Source of the DNA: Amnibacterium kyonggiense
GTDB taxonomy: Bacteria > Actinomycetota > Actinomycetes > Actinomycetales > Microbacteriaceae
Length of the DNA: 64,000 bases
Reading direction: 5' to 3'
Assembly: GCF_004364555.1 (NCBI RefSeq)
Contig: NZ_SOAM01000002.1
Span: 930,001-994,000, forward strand
Shown in pieces: positions 9,598-17,807 of this stretch. Position 1 is the stretch's first letter. The number at the start of each line of letters is the position of its first letter. The notes beneath the pieces are model-generated. The model was not told the DNA's origin, ran no database searches, and saw only the letters and a program-made list of their open reading frames with translations. The translations under genes and the position numbers were made by a program.

Positions 9598-10335
9598 CTA
9601 GTTCCCTTCCGAAACGGGTGCCCGGTTCGGGACCGGCAGGCGCCGGACCCGTGCTGTGGAGGCACCGCGACCGCGGGGCACCCCGCGCGGCGTGGCGAAG
9701 CGCTGGAGGACGGCGAGGAGGCCGTCGACGAGCAGGGCGAGGACGGTCACGAGGATCGCGCCGGCCGTCATCTGCACGTAGTCGTTGGCGGCGAGTCCGC
9801 CGAGGATGAAGTCGCCGAGGCTGTTGATGCCGAAGTTCGACACGAGGGTGACCGAGGCGATGATCTGCAGCGTCGCGCCGCGGAGTCCGCCGAGGATCAG
9901 CGGCGCGGCCAGCGGGAGCTCGACGCGGCGGAGGATCTGCCACTCCGTCATGCCCATCGCCCGGGACGCGTCGATCGTCTGCCGGTCGATCGCCTCGAGT
10001 CCCGCGTAGGCCCCGGCGAGCAGCGGCGGGACGCCGAGGAGCACGAAGACGAACACGGCGGGTGGGATCGTCAGCGACACGAGCAGCAGCACGGACAGCA
10101 GACCGAGCGTCGGAACGGCCCGCACGACGTTGGCGACGACGATCGCGAAGCCGCGGCCGCGGCCGGTGTGTCCGATGTACAGCCCGATCGGCAGCGCGAC
10201 GGCGGCCGTGAAGACGACCGCGAGGAACGACAGCCACAGGTGGTCGCCGAGCTCCTCGGCGATGCCCGCCTGGAAGTTGACCTCGGACCAGTGCTCGGGG
10301 TCGAGGATCCACTGGATCGCCTGGAGGAACAGCAT
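9598..10335 (-). CDS. osmoprotectant ABC transporter permease (second)
   Basis: The 245-residue inner-membrane permease is of the OpuBB/OpuCB/ProW type. It has about five or six helices and the EAA-like loop (EAIDRQTIDASRAMGMTEWQILRRVELPLA) that contacts the ATPase. Its ATG at 10335 overlaps the stop of the preceding permease by one base (TGATG), which implies translational coupling. It probably forms a heterodimeric channel with the product of the preceding gene. Confidence 0.92.
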   Translation of the reverse strand: MLFLQAIQWILDPEHWSEVNFQAGIAEELGDHLWLSFLAVVFTAAVALPIGLYIGHTGRGRGFAIVVANVVRAVPTLGLLSVLLLVSLTIPPAVFVFVLLGVPPLLAGAYAGLEAIDRQTIDASRAMGMTEWQILRRVELPLAAPLILGGLRGATLQIIASVTLVSNFGINSLGDFILGGLAANDYVQMTAGAILVTVLALLVDGLLAVLQRFATPRGVPRGRGASTARVRRLPVPNRAPVSEGN

Positions 10336-11030
10336 CAGCGTCCCCCGGTCTGCGGCACGGGGATCGTGAAGGAGGCCGCGGCGGCGGAGGAGAGCCGCTG
10401 GCGGCGATTCCACGGCATCAGCGCGCGGCCGATCAGGCCGATCGCGACGTCGAACACGGCGGCCAGCAGGAGGACGGCGACCAGGCCCGTGATGATCTCG
10501 GTCAGGAAGCTGCGCTGGAACCCGTCGGTGAAGAAGCCGCCGAGGCTGGGGATGCCGACGAGGGCCGCGACCGTGGCGAGGCTGATCGTGCTGACGGAGA
10601 CGACCCGGACGCCGGCGAGCAGCACCGGACCGGCGAGCGGCAGCTCGACGCGCCAGAAGAGCTGCGGGCCGGAGAACCCTTGCGCGCGGGCGGACCCGCG
10701 GACGTCGGCGCTGACGCTCGCGAAGGCGTCCGCGGCGGAACGGACCATGATCGCGACGGCGTAGACCAGCAGCGCGATCGTCACGTTCACCGGGTTGAGG
10801 ATGGGCAGGCCGAGCACGACCGGGACGAGCACGACGAGCGCGATGCCGGGGATCGTGTAGAGGATGTTGCCGAGCGTGAGCAGCACGCCGCGGGCGCCCG
10901 CGGAGCGGGAGGCCCAGTAGCCGAGGGGCACGGAGACCGCGAACCCGAGGACGATCGCCGGGACGCACAGCGCCACGTGCGCCAGCGTCGACGACCAGAT
11001 CAGGTCGAGGTGACTCCACACCCACGACAT
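10335..11030 (-). CDS. osmoprotectant ABC transporter permease (first)
   Basis: This is a 231-residue permease of the same family as its downstream neighbour. Membrane helices begin near residue 20, and the ATPase-coupling loop reads ARAQGFSGPQLFWRVELPLA. The ATG at 11030 overlaps the ATPase stop by one base (TGATG). Having two different short permeases encoded side by side matches the OpuB/OpuC arrangement of Gram-positive bacteria rather than the single long ProW of E. coli. Confidence 0.92.
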   Translation of the reverse strand: MSWVWSHLDLIWSSTLAHVALCVPAIVLGFAVSVPLGYWASRSAGARGVLLTLGNILYTIPGIALVVLVPVVLGLPILNPVNVTIALLVYAVAIMVRSAADAFASVSADVRGSARAQGFSGPQLFWRVELPLAGPVLLAGVRVVSVSTISLATVAALVGIPSLGGFFTDGFQRSFLTEIITGLVAVLLLAAVFDVAIGLIGRALMPWNRRQRLSSAAAASFTIPVPQTGGR

Positions 11031-11932
11031 CAGGCGTCGCCCGCCTGGTCCGTCTTGTTCGAGACGCTGCGCGACAGGGGTCCGGAATTGGAGAGGGCCA
11101 GGCGCCCGTCGGGCGCGCTGATGACGCCGGCCGGATAGCCGGCCGCGTCGACGAGCAGCACGTCGTCACCGGCGCCCTGCTCCTCCGCGGTCAGGCGGCG
11201 CTTGCCGCGCTTGGCACCGACGAAATCGGCCACGAAGTCGCTCGCGGGGTTCGCGAGGATCTCCTGCGGGCTGCCGATCTGGGCGATCACGCCGCCGCGC
11301 TGCAGGATCACGACCTGCTGCCCGAGCAGGAACGCCTCGTCGATGTCGTGGGTGACGAAGACCGTCGTCTTCCCCAGCTCGCGCTGGAGGCGCAGCAGCT
11401 CCTGCTGCAGCTCGTCGCGGACGATCGGGTCGACCGCGCCGAAGGGCTCGTCCATGAGCAGGATGTTCGGGTCGGCCGCGAGCCCGCGCGCGACGCCGAC
11501 GCGCTGCTGCTGGCCGCCGGAGAGCTGGCCCGGGTAGCGGTTCGCCAGCGACCGGTCGAGGCCGACGCGGTCGAGCAGGCCGAGCGCCTCCTGCCGGGCC
11601 TTCGCCTTCGGGGTACCGGTGAGCACGGGCACCGTCGCGACGTTGTCGACGACCGTGCGGTGCGGGAGGAGCCCCGAGTTCTGCATGACGTACCCGATGC
11701 GCCGGCGGAGGGCGACGGGCTCGATGCCGGAGATCTCCTCGTCGTCGATCAGGATCTGGCCCTCGGTCGGGTCGACCATGCGGTTGATCATGCGGAGCAG
11801 CGTCGTCTTGCCGCAGCCGGAGGACCCGACGAACACGGTCGTGCTGCGGGACGGGATCGTCACGGAGAAGTCCTCGACGGCGGTGGTGCCGTCCGGGTAC
11901 GTCTTGCGGACGTGTCGGAACTCGATGCCCAT
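11030..11932 (-). CDS. osmoprotectant ABC transporter ATP-binding protein
   Basis: The 300-residue ATPase has Walker A GSSGCGKTT near residue 36, the signature LSGGQQQRVGVAR and Walker B ILLMDEPFGAVDP. It powers the import complex. OpuCA/ProV proteins usually carry two C-terminal CBS domains that sense ionic strength. Here only about 60 residues follow the ATPase core, with at most one degenerate CBS-like remnant, so direct osmosensing by this subunit looks reduced. The ATG at 11932 follows a very strong AGGAGGGAGGAGG. It is the first gene of the operon. Confidence 0.93.
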   Translation of the reverse strand: MGIEFRHVRKTYPDGTTAVEDFSVTIPSRSTTVFVGSSGCGKTTLLRMINRMVDPTEGQILIDDEEISGIEPVALRRRIGYVMQNSGLLPHRTVVDNVATVPVLTGTPKAKARQEALGLLDRVGLDRSLANRYPGQLSGGQQQRVGVARGLAADPNILLMDEPFGAVDPIVRDELQQELLRLQRELGKTTVFVTHDIDEAFLLGQQVVILQRGGVIAQIGSPQEILANPASDFVADFVGAKRGKRRLTAEEQGAGDDVLLVDAAGYPAGVISAPDGRLALSNSGPLSRSVSNKTDQAGDA

Positions 11933-11968
11933 GCGAGACCTCCTCCCTCCTGAGTCGAAGCGCGTCGA

Positions 11969-11996
11969 ATAGTACGGACGCCCTCGGACATCCAAG
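11969..11996 (-). promoter_or_regulatory. promoter of the osmoprotectant operon
   Basis: Read on the minus strand there is a -10 TACTAT (11969-11974). A -35 of CTTGGA/TTGGAT type (11990-11996) sits 15-16 nt upstream, and the start would be about 30 nt before the ATG. This is the most AT-rich short stretch in the area. Confidence 0.5.
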
Positions 11997-12065
11997 TGCG
12001 GGCTCGGCGTTCGCACAGGTTTATGACGCCCCGTGAGCACGGGAACGGTCTGGAAGGATCGGTCC

Positions 12066-13133
12066 GTGGCCTCATCGAAGCGTCGCCCGTTCCGTCGGCG
12101 CACGCCGTCCCCGGCCGTCGAGCAGGCCGTCGGGCGCGCGATGCGCGTCGACGACGCGATCCGCGAGTTCCGCGAGCAGCGCGCGCTCCGCCGCGGCCGC
12201 GTGCCGAGCGTCGTGCCGTACACCGGCTACGGCTCCACCTCCTGGGTCCGGGTGCTCGGTCGCGTCCTGATCACGAAGCAGCTGCCCACCGAGACGCCGC
12301 AGGAGTCGTTCCGCGGCTGGCGGAGCTTCACCGGCATCCCGGTCGACGGCGCGCCCGTGCGCGTCACCGTCGGCGACGTCGTGCACCACGTCGTCGCGGA
12401 CCGCGGCGGGGTGATCGACGTGCGGGTGGAGGTCGAGCTCGAGCCGGGCTGGCACCGCATCACCCTGCAGGCCGAGGCCGAGGGGCGGCGGTCGCCGGAG
12501 GTGCGCGCTCCCGTCTTCGTGCTCGACCCGTCTTCGCCCTTCGGCGTCGTCTCCGACATCGACGACACCGTGATGGTGACGGCGCTCCCCCGGCCCCTGC
12601 TCGCGGCGTGGAACACGTTCGTGCTGAACGAGCACGCGAGGACGCCGACGCCGGGCATGGCGGTGCTCTACGACCGCATCCGCGACGCCCACCCCGCCGC
12701 GCCGTTCCTCTACCTCTCGACGGGCGCCTGGAACGTCGCGCCGACGCTCGGGCGGTTCCTCGGCCGCAACCTCTACCCGCCGGGGCCGCTGCTGCTCACC
12801 GACTGGGGCCCCACGCCGGACCGCGTCTTCCGCTCGGGCCGTGCGCACAAGATCGACGAGCTCGAGCGGCTCGCCGAGGAGTTCCCGGACGTGAAGTGGC
12901 TGCTCATCGGCGACGACGGGCAGCACGACGAGGACACGTACAGCGGGTTCGCGCAGCGGCACCCGGAGAACGTCGCCGCGATCTGCATCCGGCAGCTCTC
13001 GACGAGCGAGGCGGTGCTCGCCGGTGGGCGCTCGCGGAAGGACCAGCGCGAGCGGGCGACGGACGCGGACTGGACCTACGCCCCCGACGGCGCCGCGTTC
13101 GCGACGGCGCTGGAGCAGAACGGGATCCTCTGA
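12066..13133 (+). CDS. App1-like (DUF2183) phosphatase domain protein
   Basis: The 355-residue protein has an N-terminal beta-rich region, then the DUF2183 catalytic core. The HAD-type nucleophile motif is DIDDTVM near residue 160, with YLSTGAWN and a late LIGDDGQHDEDTY acidic motif. Homologous domains in yeast App1 dephosphorylate phosphatidic acid; the bacterial substrate is not established. I chose the GTG at 12066, 7 nt after GGAAGGA. An upstream in-frame GTG at 12033 is possible, but a TATGAC -10 box at 12022-12027 would place the transcript start near 12033, consistent with a short leader. It is convergent with the zwf-like gene. Confidence 0.87.
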   Translation: MASSKRRPFRRRTPSPAVEQAVGRAMRVDDAIREFREQRALRRGRVPSVVPYTGYGSTSWVRVLGRVLITKQLPTETPQESFRGWRSFTGIPVDGAPVRVTVGDVVHHVVADRGGVIDVRVEVELEPGWHRITLQAEAEGRRSPEVRAPVFVLDPSSPFGVVSDIDDTVMVTALPRPLLAAWNTFVLNEHARTPTPGMAVLYDRIRDAHPAAPFLYLSTGAWNVAPTLGRFLGRNLYPPGPLLLTDWGPTPDRVFRSGRAHKIDELERLAEEFPDVKWLLIGDDGQHDEDTYSGFAQRHPENVAAICIRQLSTSEAVLAGGRSRKDQRERATDADWTYAPDGAAFATALEQNGIL

Positions 13134-13138
13134 CCATC

Positions 13139-13168
13139 GCCGCGGGCCGGGATCTCCCGACCCGCGGC
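13139..13168. terminator. bidirectional terminator hairpin
   Basis: Near-perfect inverted repeat GCCGCGGGcCGGGA / TCCCGaCCCGCGGC lies between two convergent genes. Confidence 0.7.
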
Positions 13169-13188
13169 CCGGACCGACGCAGGTCGGC

Positions 13189-14580
13189 TCAGCTCCAGGA
13201 GCTCGGGCCGCCGGATCCGGCGGGGTACTCGTCGAGCGGCACCTCGCCGCGCTGCCACGCGTCGAGGATCGGCTGCACGATGCGCCAGCACTGGACGGCC
13301 ACGTCGCCGCGGATCGACAGGGTCGGGTCGTCGCCGAGCACGCCGCGCACGACCTCGCCGTACTCGGTGACCGGGCTCTTCGGCAGCGCGCCCGAGACCT
13401 CGACCGGGTCGAGCTGGAACGGCATGTCGCCGCCGCCCGAGGTGAAGCGGAACTCGATGCGCGGCGGCTTGAACCCGAATCGCAGCACCTCCGCGCTGCC
13501 GGTGCCGGACTGCCCGTCCGGGCGGAAGCGCACGGGGCGGTAGGTCACGCGGATCTCGTTGGCGGGGTCGCCGATCGCCTTGCCCGAGCGGAGGACGAAG
13601 GGCACGCCCGCCCAGCGCGCGTTGTCGACCTCCAACGCGATCTCCGCGAGCGTCTCCGTCTCGTGGTCCGGGTCGACGCCCTCCTCGGCCGTGTAGTCCG
13701 GCAGGGACTTCCCGTCGATCTCGCCCGCGGTGTAGCGCGCGCGGCGTGACGGGCCGTCCGTGTCCGGGAACACGGGCGCCCCGGTCCACGGCTGCGTGAC
13801 CGCGAGCACGGCGGCGAGCGAGTCGCGGAGGTGCTCCGGGTCCAGCCCGGCCGGTGCCTCGCAGGTCGTGACGGCGAGCACCTGGAGCAGGTGCGACTGC
13901 AGCATGTCGCGGAGCGCTCCGGCGGTGTCGTAGTAGCCCGCCCGGCCCTCGAGGCCGAGCTTCTCGTCGTAGACGATCTCGACCCGCTCGATCTGGTCGG
14001 CGTTCCAGGACGACTCGAGCAGGCGGTTGTTGAAGCGGGTCGCGAGCATCGCGAGCGCGGCCCGCTGGCCGAGGAAGTGGTCGACGCGGTGGATGCGGCC
14101 CTCGGGGACCACCTTCACCAGCTCCTCGTTCAGCTCGGTCGCGCTGTCCGCGTCGTCGCCGAACGGCTTCTCGATGGCGAGGACCGTGTGCTCGGGGAGG
14201 TCGATGTCCTGGAGGATCCCGGCGACCTTCACGACCACGCTCGGCGGCAGCGCGAAGTAGACGACCAGGTCGCCGTCGACGCCGTCGAGCAGGCGCTTCC
14301 AGTCGTCCGGCTCCGTCGGGTCGGCCTGGACGTACTTCGTCGAGGCGAGGATCGCGTCGACCCGGTCGCCCTCCGCTCCGACCTGCTCGAACGCGGCGGC
14401 GACGGTGTCGCGCCAGCCGTCGGCCTTGTCGGACCGCCCGCTGCCGACGACGGTCAGGCCGTCGAGGAGCTCCAGGTCGCTCTCGTCGCCGCCGACGACG
14501 AGGCTGCCGATGCCCGGCAGGAGCAGTCGCTTCGTGAGGTCACCGCTGGCACCGAGGATGAGCATCGTCGTGGAGGTCAC
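13189..14580 (-). CDS. glucose-6-phosphate dehydrogenase-like protein (short, variant active site)
   Basis: At 463 residues this is shorter than the usual 490-515 of Zwf. It has the Rossmann start GASGDLTKRLL, the EKPFG motif, the DMLQSHLLQ segment carrying the catalytic histidine and the C-terminal RYTAGEIDGK region. It would oxidise glucose-6-phosphate to 6-phosphogluconolactone with NAD(P)+. The signature is RVDHFLGQ, where characterised enzymes have RIDHYLGK: the lysine that contacts the sugar phosphate is Gln here. The gene stands alone, without tal, tkt, opcA or pgl neighbours, so it may be a second isozyme. The GTG at 14580 is the start; an ATG 15 bp later is an alternative. Confidence 0.85.
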   Translation of the reverse strand: MTSTTMLILGASGDLTKRLLLPGIGSLVVGGDESDLELLDGLTVVGSGRSDKADGWRDTVAAAFEQVGAEGDRVDAILASTKYVQADPTEPDDWKRLLDGVDGDLVVYFALPPSVVVKVAGILQDIDLPEHTVLAIEKPFGDDADSATELNEELVKVVPEGRIHRVDHFLGQRAALAMLATRFNNRLLESSWNADQIERVEIVYDEKLGLEGRAGYYDTAGALRDMLQSHLLQVLAVTTCEAPAGLDPEHLRDSLAAVLAVTQPWTGAPVFPDTDGPSRRARYTAGEIDGKSLPDYTAEEGVDPDHETETLAEIALEVDNARWAGVPFVLRSGKAIGDPANEIRVTYRPVRFRPDGQSGTGSAEVLRFGFKPPRIEFRFTSGGGDMPFQLDPVEVSGALPKSPVTEYGEVVRGVLGDDPTLSIRGDVAVQCWRIVQPILDAWQRGEVPLDEYPAGSGGPSSWS

Positions 14581-14685
14581 GCCGGGAGCGTACGGAGGAT
14601 CCGCTGAACGCGGGGTGGAGGTCCGCTGTCCTCGCGCGCTCCTCGCGCCGCACCGACGGTCGCACGCCGCGCGTAGCGTGACGAC

Positions 14686-15846
14686 GTGGACTCCACCTCC
14701 CGCGCGCTCGACCGCGAGCTGCTCACCCGCATCGCCGGCCGCGCGGCGGCGCACGACCGCGACGGCTCCTTCCCCTCCGACGACCTGGAGGAGCTGCGGG
14801 CCGCCGGCTACCTCGCCGCGCTCGTCCCCGAGGACCGGGGTGGCTGGGGTCTCAGCCTCGAGCAGCTGACCGTGCAGCAGACCCGGCTCGCCGCGGCGGC
14901 TCCCGCGACGGCCCTCGCCGTGAACATGCACCTCGTCTGGACCGCGGTGGCGAAGACGATGCACGACCGCGGGGACCGCGCGCTCGACTTCGTGCTCGAC
15001 GAGGCCGCCGCGGGCGAGGTCTTCGCGTTCGGTGTCAGCGAGCCGGGCAACGACCTCGTCCTCTTCGGCTCCACCGTCGAGGCGAGGACCTCGCCCGACG
15101 GCTCCGTCGCCTTCACCGGCACGAAGACCCCCGTGTCCCTCTCCCCCGTCTGGACCCGCCTCGGCACCTTCGGGCTCGACGCGGACGGCGAGGACGGTCC
15201 CCGCATCGTCTGGGCCTTCCTCGAGCGGGGCGCGGCGGGCATCGAGATCGTCGAGGACTGGGACACCCTCGGTCAGCGCGCGACGCGGAGCGACACGACG
15301 CGGCTGCACGGCGCGGCAGCCCGGCCCGAGCGCGTCGTGCGGCGGCTGCCGCCCGGCCCGAACCCCGACCCGCTGATCTTCGGCGTCTTCGTGAACTTCG
15401 AGATCCTCCTCGCCGCGGTGTACGCAGGGATCGCCCATCGCGCGGTCGAGCTCGCGGCGGAGGCCGCGAGGCGCCGGACCTCGCTGAAGCTCGGAGGCGC
15501 GCCTCGCTCGGACGACCCGGACGTGCGGCGCCGCGTGGCGACCGCCGCGCTGCTCGACGACGCGCTCGACCCGCAGATCCGCTCGCTGGCCAGGGACGTC
15601 GACGAGCGCGCGGACCACGGCCCGCGCTGGTTCGCGAAGGCGTCCGGGCTGAAGGTCCGCGTCACCGAGCAGGCGAAGGCGGTCGTCGACCAGGCGGTGC
15701 TCGTCGGCGGTGGCAGCGGATACGCAGCCGGGTCGGAGCTGTCGCGCCTGTACCGCGACGTGCTCGCGGGTGCGTTCAACCCCTCCTCCGCCGACTCGGC
15801 GCTGAACACGATCGCGACTGCGGTCCTCGGCCCGCCCTCCCCCTGA
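14686..15846 (+). CDS. acyl-CoA dehydrogenase family protein
   Basis: The 386-residue flavoprotein has the three-part acyl-CoA dehydrogenase fold. The helical N-domain contains LRAAGYLAALVPEDRGGWGL. The beta-barrel middle carries the FGVSEPGND flavin-contact segment. The C-terminal helical domain has VVDQAVLVGGGSGY. The substrate is unknown, and the divergence suggests a specialised enzyme rather than a core beta-oxidation one. The start GTG at 14686 has no Shine-Dalgarno; TAGCGT at 14674-14679 ends 6 nt upstream, so translation is probably leaderless. It is divergent from the zwf-like gene over a 105-bp gap. Confidence 0.87.
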   Translation: MDSTSRALDRELLTRIAGRAAAHDRDGSFPSDDLEELRAAGYLAALVPEDRGGWGLSLEQLTVQQTRLAAAAPATALAVNMHLVWTAVAKTMHDRGDRALDFVLDEAAAGEVFAFGVSEPGNDLVLFGSTVEARTSPDGSVAFTGTKTPVSLSPVWTRLGTFGLDADGEDGPRIVWAFLERGAAGIEIVEDWDTLGQRATRSDTTRLHGAAARPERVVRRLPPGPNPDPLIFGVFVNFEILLAAVYAGIAHRAVELAAEAARRRTSLKLGGAPRSDDPDVRRRVATAALLDDALDPQIRSLARDVDERADHGPRWFAKASGLKVRVTEQAKAVVDQAVLVGGGSGYAAGSELSRLYRDVLAGAFNPSSADSALNTIATAVLGPPSP

Positions 15847-15860
15847 CCCGCGCCCAGAAC

Positions 15861-15905
15861 GCTGGTTGAGCCGGGCGTCCCGCACCCGCGCCGAAACCAC
15901 CCCGA
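15861..15905. repeat. dispersed REP-like intergenic element, copy 1
   Basis: This stretch begins GCTGGTTGAGCCGGGCG and ends CGAAACCACCCCGA. A second copy of the same design lies at 45479-45524. Each has GGTT near one end and its partner ACC near the other, enclosing a variable GC-rich loop. Confidence 0.6.
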
Positions 15906-15978
15906 GGATGCGATCGACCGCACCCCCGTGCGCTGCGAGGCGGACGAACGCGGAGGAGCCGCTCCCTAGCCTCGAACG

Positions 15979-17418
15979 GTGAGCGACGACCTCCCGCAGC
16001 AACAGCGGCACCCGAACGCGATCCTCGCGATCTGCTGCCTGAGCCTGTTCATCGTGACGCTCGACGCGACCGTCACCAACGTGGCGCTGCCGACCATCGG
16101 CAAGGAGCTGCACGCCGGCGTCACGAGCCTGCAGTGGACCCTCGACGCCTACACGCTGACCCTTGCGAGCCTGCTCGTCCTCGCCGGCTCGAGCGCGGAC
16201 CGGCTCGGGCGCAAGCGGGTCTTCCGGATCGGGCTCGTGGTGTTCGGCCTCGGCTCGCTCGCCTGCAGCGCGGCGACCTCCGACGGCCTCCTCATCGCCT
16301 CCCGCGTGCTGCAGGCGCTCGGCGGCACGATGCTCAACCCGGTCTCGCTCTCGATCATCACGAACGCCTTCCGGGACCGGAAGGCCCGGGCGCGGGCGCT
16401 CGGGATCTGGGGCGCGATCAGCGGCGTCTCGCTCGGGTTCGGCCCGCTCGTCGGCGGCCTGCTCGTGGAGACCGTCGGCTGGCGCGCCATCTTCTGGGTG
16501 AACGTGCCGGTGGTGATCGCCGCGCTCGTGCTCACGACGCTCTTCGTCCCGGAGTCGCGCGCGGAGAAGGCGCGTCGGGTCGACCCGCTCGGGCAGGTGC
16601 TCGTCGTGGTGCTGCTGGCCGGGGCGGTCTTCGGCATCATCGAGGGGCCGGAGATCGGCTGGTCGTCGCCGGTGGTCCTCGGCGCATTCGCCGTCGCCGC
16701 GCTCGCCCTCGCCGCCTTCGTGCCGGTGGAGCTGCGCCGTGACGAGCCGCTCATCGACCCCCGCTTCTTCACGAGCATCCCGTTCGCGGGCGCCGTGGTC
16801 GCCGCCGTGCTCGCCTTCGGGTCGTGGAGCGCGTTCCTCTTCTCGAACACGCTGCTCCTCCAGGACGTGAAGGGCTTCCCGCCGATCGTCACCGGGCTGC
16901 TCTTCATGCCCGCCGGGATCGCGATCCTCGTCGCGTCGCCGATCTCGGGCCGCCTCGTCGCCGCGCGCGGCACCCGGCTGCCCATGTCGGTCGCCGGCCT
17001 CCTGATCGCCGCGGCCGCGACCGCGCTCGCGTTCACGACCGCCTCCTCCCCCGTCGCGATCGTCGCGGTCGTGTTCGCGCTCTTCGGCCTCGGCTTCGGC
17101 CTGGTGAACGCCCCGATCACGAACACGGCCGTCTCGGGCATGCCGAACGACCAGGCGGGCGCCGCATCGGCGATCGCCTCGACCGGGCGGCAGGTCGGCA
17201 CCTCGCTCGGCATCGCGCTGGCCGGATCGATCACCGGTGCTGCAGGCGCCGGCAGCGGTGTGCCGAAGTCGTTCGCGACCGACGCGCACCCGCTGTGGTG
17301 GACGATCGCGGGGGCAGGCCTCGCGATCGTCGCGATCGCCTCCCTCAGCAACTCGCGGGCGGCGACGCGCTCGAGCGAGCGGCTCGGTCCGCTGCTGCAG
17401 GGCGCGGCGAGCACCTGA
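15979..17418 (+). CDS. DHA2-family (EmrB/QacA) MFS drug exporter
   Basis: The 479-residue protein has about 14 membrane helices. Motif D/C-like DATVTNVALPTIG is near residue 29, motif A GSSADRLGRKRVF near residue 72, and an antiporter motif C-like LGFGPLVGGLL near residue 155. These features place it among proton-coupled multidrug exporters. The substrate cannot be inferred. The GTG at 15979 has no Shine-Dalgarno, but TAGCCT at 15967-15972 ends 6 nt before it, indicating a leaderless transcript. No TetR or MarR regulator is adjacent upstream; the MarR gene further downstream is separated by a tRNA and a terminator. Confidence 0.92.
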   Translation: MSDDLPQQQRHPNAILAICCLSLFIVTLDATVTNVALPTIGKELHAGVTSLQWTLDAYTLTLASLLVLAGSSADRLGRKRVFRIGLVVFGLGSLACSAATSDGLLIASRVLQALGGTMLNPVSLSIITNAFRDRKARARALGIWGAISGVSLGFGPLVGGLLVETVGWRAIFWVNVPVVIAALVLTTLFVPESRAEKARRVDPLGQVLVVVLLAGAVFGIIEGPEIGWSSPVVLGAFAVAALALAAFVPVELRRDEPLIDPRFFTSIPFAGAVVAAVLAFGSWSAFLFSNTLLLQDVKGFPPIVTGLLFMPAGIAILVASPISGRLVAARGTRLPMSVAGLLIAAAATALAFTTASSPVAIVAVVFALFGLGFGLVNAPITNTAVSGMPNDQAGAASAIASTGRQVGTSLGIALAGSITGAAGAGSGVPKSFATDAHPLWWTIAGAGLAIVAIASLSNSRAATRSSERLGPLLQGAAST

Positions 17419-17484
17419 CGCGCGTGGCGGAGGAGGGCGACCCGCCATCGGTGTACACTCGACAGGCCGCTTCGGCGGCAGCAC

Positions 17485-17557
17485 GGGTCTGTGGCGCAGC
17501 TGGTAGCGCACCTGCATGGCATGCAGGGGGTCAGGGGTTCGAGTCCCCTCAGATCCA
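17485..17557 (+). tRNA. tRNA-Ala(GGC)
   Basis: A 73-nt cloverleaf folds fully. The acceptor is GGGTCTG/CAGATCC with discriminator A. The D-stem is GCGC/GCGC, and the anticodon stem CCTGC/GCAGG has loop ATGGCAT (anticodon GGC). The T-stem AGGGG/CCCCT carries TTCGAGT. CCA is not encoded (ACAT follows). It decodes GCC, the dominant Ala codon of this genome. Confidence 0.97.
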
Positions 17558-17563
17558 CATCAC

Positions 17564-17590
17564 GGCGGGATCCTCTTCGAGGGTCCCGCC
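17564..17590 (+). terminator. terminator after tRNA-Ala
   Basis: A GGCGGGA / TCCCGCC stem encloses a 13-nt loop 6 nt after the tRNA, followed by TTCGTGTTCT. Confidence 0.7.
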
Positions 17591-17766
17591 TTCGTGTTCT
17601 CCGCGGTCCGCCGGGATCGCCCGGCGGCGACGCCCGACCGACGAGTCCGGAACGCCGCGCGGACGGCGAACCGTTCACGCCTTCTCCGATGGCGGACGCG
17701 TTCCGGCGGTCGCGCGATGGGCTCGCGGCCGCAGAGCGATGCGCGCTCGCGATTCTCTCCTCTCAT

Positions 17767-17801
17767 ATCGTCTTGACTCGGACGATCTTGACGCCAACGA
17801 T
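17767..17801 (+). promoter_or_regulatory. promoter with overlapping operator for the MBL-MarR-CMD operon
   Basis: The -35 TTGACT (17773-17778) and -10 AACGAT (17796-17801) are 17 nt apart. The -10 ends 6 nt before the ATG at 17808, so the transcript would be leaderless. An inverted repeat ATCGTC-N8-GACGAT (17767-17786) straddles the -35. Because the second gene of the operon encodes a MarR repressor, this is a good candidate for its autoregulatory operator. This stretch is noticeably less GC-rich than its surroundings. Confidence 0.5.
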
Positions 17802-17807
17802 TGGAGC

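Noticed and set aside
13189-17517. A single 1442-codon minus-strand frame
   Set aside because: Only its last 463 codons (the zwf-like gene) are real; the rest is antisense to the acyl-CoA dehydrogenase and MFS genes.
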